Both the position numbers and the translations under genes were made by a program. The notes beneath the pieces are model-generated. The model made no database searches and was not told the origin of the DNA. It worked only from the letters and a program-made list of their open reading frames with translations. A stretch of 64,000 nt of DNA from Spongiactinospora sp. TRM90649 (GTDB taxonomy: Bacteria > Actinomycetota > Actinomycetes > Streptosporangiales > Streptosporangiaceae): contig NZ_JARLTC010000036.1 of assembly GCF_029382225.1 (NCBI RefSeq), forward strand, positions 1-64,000. The letters run 5' to 3'. This document shows, piece by piece, positions 32,802 to 41,176 of this stretch. Numbering within the stretch: position 1 is the first letter of the stretch; each line of letters starts with the position of its first letter.

Positions 32802-33976
32802 CCGACGCGACCGGGGCTTCCGGCTTCGGAACGGACCACCTCCCCTACGGTGTGTTCTCCCGCGAGGGAGAGGCGCCCAGGGTGGGCGTCAGGTTCGGCG
32901 ACCAGGTCCTCGACCTGGCCGCCGCGCTGGGCGACGAGGTGTTCGCCGCGCCCTCGCTGAACCCGTTCATGGCGCGCGGGCGCGCGGCCTGGGGCGAGAC
33001 CAGGGGACGGGTCCGCGACCTGCTCGCCGCCGGGAGCGCCGAACACCTGGTGCCGCTGACCGAGGTCCGGATGCACCTGCCGGTCGAGGTGGCCGACTAC
33101 GTGGACTACTACTGCTCGCTGGAACACGCGTCCAACATGGGCAGGATGTTCCGGCCGCAGGACGAGCCGCTGAAGCCGAACTGGCGGCACCTGCCGGTCG
33201 GCTACCACGGGCGGTCGGGCACGATCGTGGTGTCCGGCACGCCGGTGGTGCGGCCGTGCGGGCAGCGCGGCGCCGGGGTGTTCGGGCCGTCGGCGCGGCT
33301 CGACATCGAGGCGGAGGTCGGGTTCGTGATCGGCACGCCCAGCGCGCTCGGCACACCCGCCGGGGCGTTCGAGGAACACGTGTTCGGCGTGACGCTCGTC
33401 AACGACTGGAGCGCACGAGACATCCAGGCGTGGGAGTACGTCCCGCTGGGGCCGTATCTGGGCAAGTCGTTCGCCACGTCGATCTCGCCGTGGATCACCC
33501 CGCTGGAGGCGCTGGAGGCGGCGCGGGTGGCGGGCCCGGAGCAGGACCCGGCACCGCTGGACTACCTGCGGCGCGACACCCACTGGGGGCTCGACCTTTT
33601 GTTGGCGGTCGAGCTGAACGGGGAGGTCGTCTCGCGCCCACCGTACCGGGGGATGTACTGGACGGCCGACCAGATGCTCGCACACATGACCGTCAACGGG
33701 GCCTCGCTGCGCACCGGCGACCTGTTCGCCAGCGGCACGGTCTCGGGCAGCGGCCCCGGCGAGCGCGGCTCGCTGATCGAGCTGAGCTGGAACGGCTCAG
33801 AGCCGCTGAAGCTCGCGGACGGCGAGACCCGGTCGTTCCTGGAGGACGGCGACACGGTGACCATCACCGCCACCGCGCCCGGCCCGAACGGGCCGATCAG
33901 TCTGGGCGAAGTGTCGGGGACCATTCGACCTGCACGAAATGTGACTCAGCGTGCTCAATCGATGACCGAACGGTAA
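32798..33976 (+). CDS. fahA: Fumarylacetoacetase
   Basis: 392 residues from GTG 32798, overlapping the previous stop by GTGA. Family landmarks: VADYVDYYCSLEHASNMGRM (metal Asp and catalytic His), RLDIEAEVGFVIGTP (two metal Glu), and TLVNDWSARDIQAWEYVPLG (metal Asp). It hydrolyses fumarylacetoacetate to fumarate and acetoacetate, the last step of tyrosine degradation. The linkage with hmgA under an IclR gene gives a near-complete homogentisate branch; the 4-hydroxyphenylpyruvate dioxygenase gene is not in the window. Confidence 0.95.
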   Translation: MTDATGASGFGTDHLPYGVFSREGEAPRVGVRFGDQVLDLAAALGDEVFAAPSLNPFMARGRAAWGETRGRVRDLLAAGSAEHLVPLTEVRMHLPVEVADYVDYYCSLEHASNMGRMFRPQDEPLKPNWRHLPVGYHGRSGTIVVSGTPVVRPCGQRGAGVFGPSARLDIEAEVGFVIGTPSALGTPAGAFEEHVFGVTLVNDWSARDIQAWEYVPLGPYLGKSFATSISPWITPLEALEAARVAGPEQDPAPLDYLRRDTHWGLDLLLAVELNGEVVSRPPYRGMYWTADQMLAHMTVNGASLRTGDLFASGTVSGSGPGERGSLIELSWNGSEPLKLADGETRSFLEDGDTVTITATAPGPNGPISLGEVSGTIRPARNVTQRAQSMTER

Positions 33977-34019
33977 TCTGGGGCCGCCTACCGTCCGAAC
34001 TCCCCGGCAAGGAATTCCA

Positions 34020-35186
34020 ATGCGGCGCGCCGCGGCCCTCAGCCTCATCGTCCTGCTCCTGCTCGCGACGCCCGCCTGCGCGGCCGCTCCACGACCGGCC
34101 GCGCAGGGGCCGGACCACGCGCTGCGCATCACGCCCGCGCCGGGTCCGGCGCGGGCGGCCCCCGGCCAGCCGATCATGATCACTGCCAACGGCGGCACGC
34201 TGCGCGAGGTCCAGGTGACCTCCGGCGGCGTGCCGGTGCCCGGCCGGTTCGCCCCCGGGCGCACCTCATGGCGTTCCTCCCGGCCCGTCGTCCCCGGCAG
34301 GGCCTACCAGGTGCGCGCCGAGGGAATGAGCCCGAGCGGCGATCCCATGGCCGCAGGGGGCCGGTTCCGGGCCGCGCGTGCCGGGCAGACGCTGGGCGTC
34401 CGCTACGTCTCACCGCTGCCGGGCGAGACGGTCGGCGTGGGCGCGCCGATCATCGTGGTGTTCGACACCCCCGTCCACGAGCGGGCCGCCGTGGAGCAGG
34501 CGCTGCGCGTGCACACCTCCGGCGGGCCGGTCGCGGGCGCCTGGCGCTGGATCGACGACACCCAGGTGATCTACCGGCCGCGCGCGTACTGGCCGTCCGG
34601 CACGCGCGTGCGGCTGACCGCCGACCTCGCCGGAGTGCGCGCCGCCGACCGCACGTACGGCGTGGCCGACCACACCTCCGACTTCGCCGTCGGGCGCCGC
34701 CAGATCAGCCACATCGACACCCGCGCCAAGCGGATGACCGTCACCGTGGACGGCCGGGTCGTCCGGCGGATCCCGATCAGCGCGGGAAACGCGCGCACCC
34801 TGGAGTACACCACCACCAGCGGCACCCACCTGACCATGGAGAAGGCCAACCCGGTGCGGATGGTCTCCCCAGGCAGGAAGAAGGGCGACCCCGGTTACTA
34901 CAACGTGCTCATCGACCACGCCGTGCGCATCTCCAACAGCGGCGAGTACGTGCACGCCAAGAACAACGTCTGGGCCCAGGGCCGGGTCAACGTCAGCCAC
35001 GGCTGCGTCAACGTCCGCCCCGACCTCGCCGCCTGGTTCTACGACCGCTCACTGCGCGGCGACCCGGTCGTCATCACGGGAACGAACCGCCCGCTGGAGT
35101 GGTGGAACGGCTGGGGCTACTGGCAGATGCCATGGTCCCAGTGGCGCGAGGGAAGCGCCCTTCCGGAAGGCGGGCTCTCCCGATGA
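34020..35186 (+). CDS. L,D-transpeptidase with N-terminal Ig-like domains
   Basis: 388 residues with an N-terminal export signal (MRRAAALSLIVLLLLATPACA); a lipoprotein cleavage at that Cys is possible but the box is imperfect. Two Ig-like domains span ~40-240 (FDTPVHERAAVEQALRVHTS, then WRWIDDTQVIYRPRAYWPSG), as in mycobacterial LdtMt2. The YkuD catalytic motif is VHAKNNVWAQGRVNVSHGCV NV (H...SHGCxN) with the nucleophilic Cys, and a Trp-rich tail ends the protein. It forms 3-3 peptidoglycan cross-links. Single gene with AAGGAA upstream. Confidence 0.92.
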   Translation: MRRAAALSLIVLLLLATPACAAAPRPAAQGPDHALRITPAPGPARAAPGQPIMITANGGTLREVQVTSGGVPVPGRFAPGRTSWRSSRPVVPGRAYQVRAEGMSPSGDPMAAGGRFRAARAGQTLGVRYVSPLPGETVGVGAPIIVVFDTPVHERAAVEQALRVHTSGGPVAGAWRWIDDTQVIYRPRAYWPSGTRVRLTADLAGVRAADRTYGVADHTSDFAVGRRQISHIDTRAKRMTVTVDGRVVRRIPISAGNARTLEYTTTSGTHLTMEKANPVRMVSPGRKKGDPGYYNVLIDHAVRISNSGEYVHAKNNVWAQGRVNVSHGCVNVRPDLAAWFYDRSLRGDPVVITGTNRPLEWWNGWGYWQMPWSQWREGSALPEGGLSR

Positions 35187-35292
35187 CGGCACGATCACAA
35201 TCGAGACGATGCCCCACCTTGCGGGGTTACGGTGGAATCCTGGGGGAACCTTCACGCGGGCTGGCCCGTTGTACTCTCAGGAGGGCCGAAAC

Positions 35293-35727
35293 ATGGACGA
35301 CTGGGTTATCTGGTTGGTCCTTGCGGTGGTCCTGGGCGTGGCCGAGATCTTCACGCTGACGGCGGCGCTGGGGCTGCTGGGGGGCGCCGCGCTGCTCACC
35401 ACGGTGGCGGCCGCGATCGGGCTACCCGTGCCGTTGCAACTGGTGGTGTTCACGATCTCCTCGGTCGCCGGGCTCGTCGTGCTCCGCCCCATAGTCGCCC
35501 GCCGCCACATCCGCCAGCCGCCGCTGCGCCGCTTCGGGGTCGAGGCCCTGGTCGGCAAGACCGCCTACGCTGTGACCGAGGTCACCGGCCGCGCCGGCAG
35601 AGTCCGGATCGGCGGCGAGGAATGGTCGGCGCGCGCCTATGACGAGACGCTCGTCATTCCCGAGGGCGCGGCCGTTGACGTCATGCAGATCGAGGGCGCG
35701 ACTGCCCTCGTTTACCCTCGGGAGTGA
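35293..35727 (+). CDS. NfeD-family membrane protein
   Basis: 144 residues from ATG 35293, with GGAGGG at 35279-35284. Three N-terminal helices (WVIWLVLAVVLGVAEIFTLT, GLLGGAALLTTVAAAIGLPV, LQLVVFTISSVAGLVVLRPI) precede a soluble OB-fold domain (ALVGKTAYAVTEVTGRAGRV then RIGGEEWSARAYDETLVIPE). NfeD proteins partner stomatin/SPFH proteins in membrane quality control. The SPFH gene follows after 4 bp. Confidence 0.9.
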   Translation: MDDWVIWLVLAVVLGVAEIFTLTAALGLLGGAALLTTVAAAIGLPVPLQLVVFTISSVAGLVVLRPIVARRHIRQPPLRRFGVEALVGKTAYAVTEVTGRAGRVRIGGEEWSARAYDETLVIPEGAAVDVMQIEGATALVYPRE

Positions 35728-35731
35728 GCGT

Positions 35732-36856
35732 ATGGAAGCCCTACTCATAGCCGGCGTGGTGATCGTCCTCTTCGCGGTGATCACCGTGCTCCGTTCCGTG
35801 CGCATCGTGCCGCAGGCACGCGCCAGAAACGTGGAGCGTCTCGGCCGTTACCACCGCACGCTCCAGCCCGGCCTGAACTTCGTGATCCCCTACATCGACC
35901 GGGTCTACCCGGTGATCGACCTGCGCGAGCAGGTGGTCTCGTTCCGCCCGCAGCCGGTGATCACCGAGGACAACCTGGTCGTCGAGATCGACACGGTGCT
36001 CTACTTCCAGGTCACCGACCCGCGGGCGGCGGCGTACGAGATCGCGAACTACATCCAGGCGATCGAGCAGCTCACCGTCACCACGCTGCGTAACGTGATC
36101 GGCTCCATGGACCTGGAGAAGACCCTCACCTCCCGCGACACGATCAACAGCCAGCTTCGCGGCGTCCTGGACGAGGCCACCGGCAAGTGGGGCATCCGCG
36201 TCAACCGGGTCGAGATCAAGGCGATCGACCCGCCCAAGACGATCAAGGACGCGATGGAGAAGCAGATGCGGGCCGAGCGGGACAAGCGGGCCGCCATCCT
36301 CAACGCCGAGGGCCAGCGGCAGTCCCAGATCCTCACCGCCGAGGGTGAGAAGCAGAGCAACATCCTGCGCGCCGAGGGTGAGCGCACCGCCGCGATCCTC
36401 AAGGCCGAGGGCCAGTCCCAGGCCATCGACCAGGTGTTCCAGGCGGTCCACCGCAACGACCCCGATCCCAAGCTGCTGGCCTACCAGTACCTCCAGGTGC
36501 TGCCGCAGCTCGCGCAGGGCGAGAACAACACCTTCTGGGTCATTCCCAGCGAGGTCACGTCGGCGCTGCAGGGCGTCTCCAAGGCGTTCACGCAGGCGCT
36601 GCCGCCGTCCGAGGCCACCCGGCAGCAGTCGCCGGAGACCGCGCAGGCCGCGTCCGCCGCGGCGCAGGAGGCCGCCCAGGCGGCCAGGGCCGCCGAGGAG
36701 GCCGTCGCCGACGCATCCGTCCCCGAATCGGGGCCGCGCCAGCTCAACCCCGCCGCGGCCGAGGCCGACCCGTTGCAGGACCTCCAGCACCGCCCAGTGC
36801 AGCTGCCCGGGCAGCAGCCCGGGCAGCAGCCCGGGCAGCGGCCCGCTCAGCCCTGA
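35732..36856 (+). CDS. SPFH/stomatin-like (paraslipin) protein
   Basis: 374 residues from ATG 35732, with GGAG at 35721-35724. An N-terminal membrane anchor (ALLIAGVVIVLFAVITVL) is followed by the SPFH domain (RNVERLGRYHRTLQPGLNFV, VIDLREQVVSFRPQPVITED) and a charged helix with repeated AEG-[QE] units (ILNAEGQRQSQILTAEGEKQ, SNILRAEGERTAAILKAEGQ). The C-terminus is Ala/Gln-rich and ends in PGQQ repeats. Forms oligomeric membrane scaffolds with NfeD. The end overlaps a minus-strand relic. Confidence 0.92.
   Translation: MEALLIAGVVIVLFAVITVLRSVRIVPQARARNVERLGRYHRTLQPGLNFVIPYIDRVYPVIDLREQVVSFRPQPVITEDNLVVEIDTVLYFQVTDPRAAAYEIANYIQAIEQLTVTTLRNVIGSMDLEKTLTSRDTINSQLRGVLDEATGKWGIRVNRVEIKAIDPPKTIKDAMEKQMRAERDKRAAILNAEGQRQSQILTAEGEKQSNILRAEGERTAAILKAEGQSQAIDQVFQAVHRNDPDPKLLAYQYLQVLPQLAQGENNTFWVIPSEVTSALQGVSKAFTQALPPSEATRQQSPETAQAASAAAQEAAQAARAAEEAVADASVPESGPRQLNPAAAEADPLQDLQHRPVQLPGQQPGQQPGQRPAQP
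36806..36841 (+). repeat. Three tandem 12-bp units in the SPFH gene
   Basis: CCCGGGCAGCAG occurs at 36806 and 36818 and as CCCGGGCAGCGG at 36830. It encodes the PGQQ-type tail of the SPFH protein. Confidence 0.85.
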
Positions 36857-36912
36857 CGCAGGGTCTCCGCCAGCCGGGAGATCGCCTCGTGCCCGTGGCC
36901 CGCGTCGATCGC
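36847..36912 (-). pseudogene. C-terminal scrap of an oxidoreductase-like gene
   Basis: One frame reads ASRAIDAGHGHEAISRLAET LRQG before TGA at 36847-36849. The DAGHG...L pattern is like the C-terminal helix of imine reductase / 3-hydroxyisobutyrate dehydrogenase proteins. Only ~22 codons remain, squeezed between the convergent SPFH gene and the VOC gene. Confidence 0.3.
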
Positions 36913-36928
36913 ACGACTCGCTGATCGC

Positions 36929-37546
36929 TTACGCGGTGGCCATGCGCACCGGGCCGTGGCGGCCCTCGACGACGGCGACCAGCAGAGGGCGGGCGCTGGG
37001 GAAGACGTCCAGGTCGACGCCGAGCGCGGCCAGTTCGTCGCGCGCCTCCGACGGCCGGGGATGCCCCGCCGCGAAGGACACCAGCCGCACCAGCGGCAGG
37101 CCCGACGCGCCCGGATGCCGGGTTCTGCCCCACTCGATGAGGAACGGCACGACGCTCGCGGCGCGTGGCGGCGTCAGCCGCCACTCAAGCCGTATGCCGC
37201 CCACCGCGGACCGGCGGGACATGGCGATGGCGTCGCCGGGGTCGTAGCCCTCCGCCCTGGCCTTCTCGACCTGCACGTCGATGTCGTTCGCCGGCGCGGC
37301 CCAGGTGGTCAGCGACGGCTCCCGCAGGCCGTCGATCCCGAACCACCGGCCGTCCCTCGGCGCCGGCTGCTCCGGATCGGGGCCGATGATCTCCAGGTAG
37401 CGCCGCCCGCCCAGCCCGACCAGCCGGTTGCGGGTGCCGAACCCCGGATGCGCGCCCCCTTCGGCGGTGTGCACGCCGAGCCTGCCCTCCAGGTCGGCCA
37501 CCGTCGCGTCGAGGTCCGGCGTGGCGTATGCGAGATGGTCGATCAT
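36929..37546 (-). CDS. VOC-family glyoxalase-like protein
   Basis: 205 residues. It begins MIDHLAYATPDLDATVADLE, the first beta-alpha unit of a vicinal-oxygen-chelate domain with its metal-binding His, and continues GTRNRLVGLGGRRYLEIIGP with the Glu ligand of the glyoxalase_3 (PF13468) type. The second half is a weaker repeat. Metal-dependent lyase, dioxygenase or binding protein; substrate unknown. Downstream on the same strand lies only the small relic. Confidence 0.82.
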   Translation of the reverse strand: MIDHLAYATPDLDATVADLEGRLGVHTAEGGAHPGFGTRNRLVGLGGRRYLEIIGPDPEQPAPRDGRWFGIDGLREPSLTTWAAPANDIDVQVEKARAEGYDPGDAIAMSRRSAVGGIRLEWRLTPPRAASVVPFLIEWGRTRHPGASGLPLVRLVSFAAGHPRPSEARDELAALGVDLDVFPSARPLLVAVVEGRHGPVRMATA

Positions 37547-37633
37547 CGCCTGTCCTCCTGCGCGCGTTCACTCGGGGGAATCTGCCGATCGTGAACGCCT
37601 ACCCGCCTGTGCGGACGGCACGCCCCCAGGGCG

Positions 37634-37870
37634 TCAGGACTCGCCGTTCGCGGCCTGGGCGGCGAGGACCGCGTCGCCGTGCTCGTACGCCCACGTCCCG
37701 AACGCCTCGATCGGGCTCAGCAGGCCGCGGCCGAGCTCGGCGGGCCGCATCGGGCCGTGGCGCAGCGCCCACACCACGACGGAGTTCCAGGTGTTGGACG
37801 TCCAGTGAACCCGCGCCGGGCACGAGGTGCTGGTCGGCGGCGGCGACGGCGGCCTTCGTGATCGGCCTGT
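37634..37870 (-). pseudogene. HxlR-family regulator with its middle deleted
   Basis: One continuous minus-strand frame reads CPARVHWTSNTWNSVVVWAL, then RHGPMRPAELGR, and passes straight into GLLSPIEAFGTWAYEHGDAV LAAQ before TGA 37634-37636. The first part is the start of the HxlR winged helix (CP...TWxxVVLxALRxGPxRPxEL); the second is the HxlR C-terminus (TPLGRxLLxPIEAxxxWAxEH). The ~45 residues holding the recognition helix and wing are absent, and the join falls in LGR, which would occur in both flanks. No clear start codon. Confidence 0.6.
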
Positions 37871-37996
37871 GGTTCGGCGGCGCGGACGCCCAGGCCATTC
37901 TCCCGCCGCTGTCGCACGTCACTGGGGAGAAAAACCGAATTCCTCCTACGATGGGGTGCGGTCCACTTCTCTCGCACCCCCACGGAGGCCGTCGGC

Positions 37997-38557
37997 ATGG
38001 CGCGACGATATGACGAGAATTCGGGGATGAAAAACCGGCGGATCGGCGCCGCGCTGGCCGTTTCGATTCTGCTCCCGGCATCGGGTTGCGGCGTTCTCAA
38101 CCGGCTCGCCGGGCAGCAGGGCTACACGATCCCGAACGAGGCGATGGCGCCGACCATCAATGCGGGCGACCATGTCACCGGCCGTCTGACCGACGGTGAG
38201 TACTTACCGAGGGCGGGCGACATCATCACGTTCAAGGCCCCGGACACATGGACGCGCGGGCAGGCGGGAAAAATCCTGATCTCGCGGGTGATCGGCGTGC
38301 CCGGAGTCGCGGTGAGCTGCTGCGACTCCGCCAATCGCCTGATTCTGAACGGCCGGCCGCTGGACGAGCCGTATGTGGCGGACGAGTTCTCGGCGCCCAG
38401 TCGGTTCTCTCCCGTCACTGTCCCCCCTGGCCGTTTGTGGGTCCAGGGCGACAACCGCGGCAAGGCCCTCGATTCCCGCGCCTACCGAACCTCCCCCGGC
38501 GGCGGCACCATTCCCGTGGCCAACGTCGTTTCGGTCATTGAGATAAGCGAGAAGTGA
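37997..38557 (+). CDS. Signal-peptidase-I-like lipoprotein lacking catalytic Ser and Lys
   Basis: 186 residues from ATG 37997, with GGAGG at 37983-37987. The N-terminus is a lipoprotein-type signal (RRIGAALAVSILLPASGC, Cys31). The S26 fold is recognisable: YTIPNEAMAPTINAGD (box B), GKILISRVIGVPGVAV (box D) and VQGDNRGKALDSRAY (box E). In active enzymes box B is S-M-x-P-T and box D has K-R; here the positions are A49 and S96. Box E also loses its Ser. So the fold is kept but the Ser/Lys dyad is gone, pointing to a pseudo-enzyme tethered outside the membrane. Confidence 0.8.
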   Translation: MARRYDENSGMKNRRIGAALAVSILLPASGCGVLNRLAGQQGYTIPNEAMAPTINAGDHVTGRLTDGEYLPRAGDIITFKAPDTWTRGQAGKILISRVIGVPGVAVSCCDSANRLILNGRPLDEPYVADEFSAPSRFSPVTVPPGRLWVQGDNRGKALDSRAYRTSPGGGTIPVANVVSVIEISEK

Positions 38558-38579
38558 GCGAACCGAAGTGTCCTTGACA

Positions 38580-38617
38580 TCTCCCCGCCCACCGATTGAA
38601 CGCGGTGCACGGGGAGA
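38580..38617. terminator. Terminator between convergent genes
   Basis: TCTCCCCG (38580-38587) pairs with CGGGGAGA (38610-38617), and an inner CACCG/CGGTG extends the stem. It sits between the signal-peptidase-like gene and the convergent PH gene, and is preceded by TTGACA-like sequence at 38574. Confidence 0.7.
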
Positions 38618-38620
38618 CGG

Positions 38621-38992
38621 TCAGGACTGCGATATGAAGTGCAGGATCACGTTGTGGACGTGATGGCTCTTCTGCTCTCCCCGGAACTCGACCTCGTAGA
38701 CGTGGGTGCCCACGTTCACCGCGATGGAGCCCGAGGAGAAGAACGACCCGGCGAAGGACTTGTTGCTGACCACGCTGACGCTGGTGATCTTCGAGTAGGG
38801 GATGCTGGTGATCGCCATCTTCTTCCCGATGAAGGACTTGTCCTGAATGATCACGCGGCGGTCGGTGAGGCCGAGGAAGCCGGTGCCCGCGCCGATCGCG
38901 TCGTAGACGGCGATGATCTGCTCACCGGGCATCAGCCCGCTCTGGATCTGCTGAAGCTGTTCGGGCCTGTCGTGCGGAATGGTCTGTGTCAT
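38621..38992 (-). CDS. Bacterial PH-domain protein (YokE-like)
   Basis: 123 residues forming a single bacterial pleckstrin-homology-like domain: GEQIIAVYDAIGAGTGFLGL then TDRRVIIQDKSFIGKKMAIT, SIPYSKITSVSVV, GSIAVNVGTHVYEVEF, and a closing helix HVHNVILHFIS. No membrane segment. Small PH-fold proteins bind partners or lipids; function unknown. Confidence 0.85.
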   Translation of the reverse strand: MTQTIPHDRPEQLQQIQSGLMPGEQIIAVYDAIGAGTGFLGLTDRRVIIQDKSFIGKKMAITSIPYSKITSVSVVSNKSFAGSFFSSGSIAVNVGTHVYEVEFRGEQKSHHVHNVILHFISQS

Positions 38993-39033
38993 CTTGACCC
39001 CCGGAATACCGATCGACTACCCGAAATGGTAGA

Positions 39034-40047
39034 TCAGCGCCTTCTCCGGGGATGCTTGGTCGGTCCGCTCGCGTGGGGCATGCGTGCGGCGGGGATCGCG
39101 CCCAGCCGTCCGGCCTGGTAGTCCTCCACGGCCTGGATCAGCTCGGCCCTGGTGTTCATCACGAACGGCCCGTAGTGCGCCACCGGCTCCTTGATCGGAC
39201 GCCCGCCGAGCAGCAGCACCTCCAGGTTCGGCTCGTCGGCGGGCTGCTTGACGTCGGCCGTCACGCCGAGGCGTCCGCCGGGCCCGTCGGGGCCGCGGTC
39301 CGGCCCGAACACCACGAGCTGTCCCTTGTGCACCGGCCGGCGGTCGTCGCCGACCGCGCCCTGACCGGCCAGGATGTAGGCGAGGGCGTTGAAGTCGGGG
39401 TTCCAGGGCAGCTCAAGGGCCGCGCCGGGGCCGACCGTCGCGTGGACCACGGTGATCGGGGTGAAGGTCGCGCCGGGGCCGCTGTGCCCGGCGACCTCGC
39501 CCGCGATCACGCGGATCAGCGCGCCGCCGTCCGCGGACGACAGCAGGGCGGCCTCACCGCCGCGGATGTCCTGGTAGCGGGGCGGGTTGAGCTTGTTGGC
39601 GCGCGGCAGGTTGACCCAGAGCTGGATCCCGTGGAACAGCCCGCCGGACATCACCAGGTGCTCCGGCGGCTTCTCGATGTGCAGGATCCCGGCTCCGGCG
39701 GTCATCCACTGGGTGTCGCCGTTGGTGATCGTCCCACCGCCGCCGTTGGAGTCCTGGTGCTCGAAGACGCCGTCGATGATGTAGGTGACGGTCTCGAACC
39801 CGCGATGCGGGTGCCAGGACGTCCCCTTGGGCTCGCCGGGCGCGTAGTCCACCTCGCCCATCTGGTCCATGTGCAGGAACGGATCGAGCGTGGCCGGCGG
39901 CACACCGGCGAACGCCCGGCGTACCGGAAACCCCTCTCCCTCGAACCCGCTCGGGGCCGTGGTCACCGACAGCACTTCCCGCCGCCGGGCGGAATCGGGC
40001 TGCGGTACACGCGGCAGCGTGAGCGTATCGGCGGTGACGGCAGGCAT
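39034..40047 (-). CDS. Pirin-family cupin protein
   Basis: 337 residues from ATG 40045-40047 with GGAGGGG just upstream; the TTG at 40062 is not needed. The N-terminal cupin has the pirin metal motif GTSWHPHRGFETVTYIIDGV FEHQDS and the late Glu/His in GILHIEKPPEHLVMSGGLFH. The C-terminal cupin is degenerate. Bacterial pirins include quercetinases and redox sensors. It is longer at the C-terminus than usual (~290). A perfect 18-bp palindrome lies 14 bp upstream of the start. Confidence 0.9.
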   Translation of the reverse strand: MPAVTADTLTLPRVPQPDSARRREVLSVTTAPSGFEGEGFPVRRAFAGVPPATLDPFLHMDQMGEVDYAPGEPKGTSWHPHRGFETVTYIIDGVFEHQDSNGGGGTITNGDTQWMTAGAGILHIEKPPEHLVMSGGLFHGIQLWVNLPRANKLNPPRYQDIRGGEAALLSSADGGALIRVIAGEVAGHSGPGATFTPITVVHATVGPGAALELPWNPDFNALAYILAGQGAVGDDRRPVHKGQLVVFGPDRGPDGPGGRLGVTADVKQPADEPNLEVLLLGGRPIKEPVAHYGPFVMNTRAELIQAVEDYQAGRLGAIPAARMPHASGPTKHPRRRR

Positions 40048-40060
40048 GACCCCTCCATAC

Positions 40061-40078
40061 AAGTTGAATATTCAACTT
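40061..40078. promoter_or_regulatory. Perfect 18-bp palindrome upstream of the pirin gene
   Basis: AAGTTGAATATTCAACTT reads the same on both strands and sits 14 bp before the pirin ATG. TTGAA-TTCAA palindromes are typical of MarR-type (and some HxlR-type) repressors, but no such intact gene is adjacent. The next gene to the right (LysR, ending 40240) is transcribed in the same direction as the pirin gene. Confidence 0.6.
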
Positions 40079-40239
40079 CAATACCAGGCAACACCGTCCA
40101 CCTCGCGAGCATTCCAACCCCCCCAGGCAGTGCCCACAAGGCCATACAGGCCGATCGTAAGCCAGAGAATTCACTCCGACACGCCCCAAATCGCAAGTAT
40201 TGGGGGCCGCAACCGGACAACTGCCCCGTCGGGGGGCGC

Positions 40240-41136
40240 TCAGACGTAGGGATCCGTGGCGATCTCATGCATCAGCCACGCGGTGAACAGCCGCAGCCGC
40301 CGTCCGATCGGACGGTCCTTGGGCCTGATGAGGTAGTAGGCGCTGCCCGGATCGACCTCGACGTCGAACGGCCGGACCAGCGCGCCGGACCGCAGGTCGT
40401 CGTGGATCAGGCCGGAGAAGAACAGCGCGGCGCCGTGGCCGTCCAGGGCTAGCCTGCGCAGGGTGTGCGAGTCGTCCACCCGCTCGGCGCGCTCGGGCAC
40501 GGCCGTTCCCGCGCCCGCCGCCTCGAACCAGGCGGCCAGGTCCTCCGTGCGGAACTCGTACATGAGCCGGTGCCCGAGCAGGTCGCGCGGCGACGGCCGG
40601 GCGGGCAGTCCCCGCAGGAAGCCCGGACTGCAGACCATGGTCAGATCGCCGCGCAGGACCGGCGTACTGTGGACGTCCGGCAGGTCTCCCCGGCACCAGT
40701 TGATGCCCGCGTCGAGGTCGCCGTCGCGGAAGTCGGCCGGCTGGTAGGCGTGGTGCAGCCGCAGGCCGATGTCGGGATGGCGGGCCCAGAACCGCGCCAG
40801 GCGCGGGGTCAGCCAGCGCGCCGAGAAGTACGGGGCCACGCTGACCGTGAGCGCCTCCTGCCGATCGGCGCTCTTCACCTCGCGCACCGCGCGGCCGAGG
40901 ATCCCCAGCGCCCGCGTGCACTCGGGCAGCAGCCGCACGCCGTGCGCGGTCAGCTCGATCCGCCGGTGCAGGCGCGTGACCAGCGGCACCCCGAGCTCCT
41001 CCTCCAGGTGCCGCACGTGGTGGCTGAGCGCGGCGGGCGTCACGTAGAGCTCCTGGGCGGCCCTGGCGAAGCTGAGGTTGCGCCCGACCGCCTCGAAGGC
41101 GCGGAGCCTGGTCAGCGTGCCGGTGTCCAGGTCCAT
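40240..41136 (-). CDS. LysR-family transcriptional regulator (GcvA-like)
   Basis: 298 residues from ATG 41134-41136. The N-terminal helix-turn-helix is LRAFEAVGRNLSFARAAQEL then YVTPAALSHHVRHLEEELGV, close to the GcvA/AmpR subgroup. The effector domain starts with ALTVSVAPYFSARWLTPRLA. It lies 40 bp downstream of the ornithine-cyclodeaminase-like gene in the same direction, so the two are probably co-transcribed and the regulator may control that operon. Confidence 0.9.
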   Translation of the reverse strand: MDLDTGTLTRLRAFEAVGRNLSFARAAQELYVTPAALSHHVRHLEEELGVPLVTRLHRRIELTAHGVRLLPECTRALGILGRAVREVKSADRQEALTVSVAPYFSARWLTPRLARFWARHPDIGLRLHHAYQPADFRDGDLDAGINWCRGDLPDVHSTPVLRGDLTMVCSPGFLRGLPARPSPRDLLGHRLMYEFRTEDLAAWFEAAGAGTAVPERAERVDDSHTLRRLALDGHGAALFFSGLIHDDLRSGALVRPFDVEVDPGSAYYLIRPKDRPIGRRLRLFTAWLMHEIATDPYV

Positions 41137-41176
41137 CCATGCACCATATGTCGGACCCGTTCTGGTGGCGGAGCGG

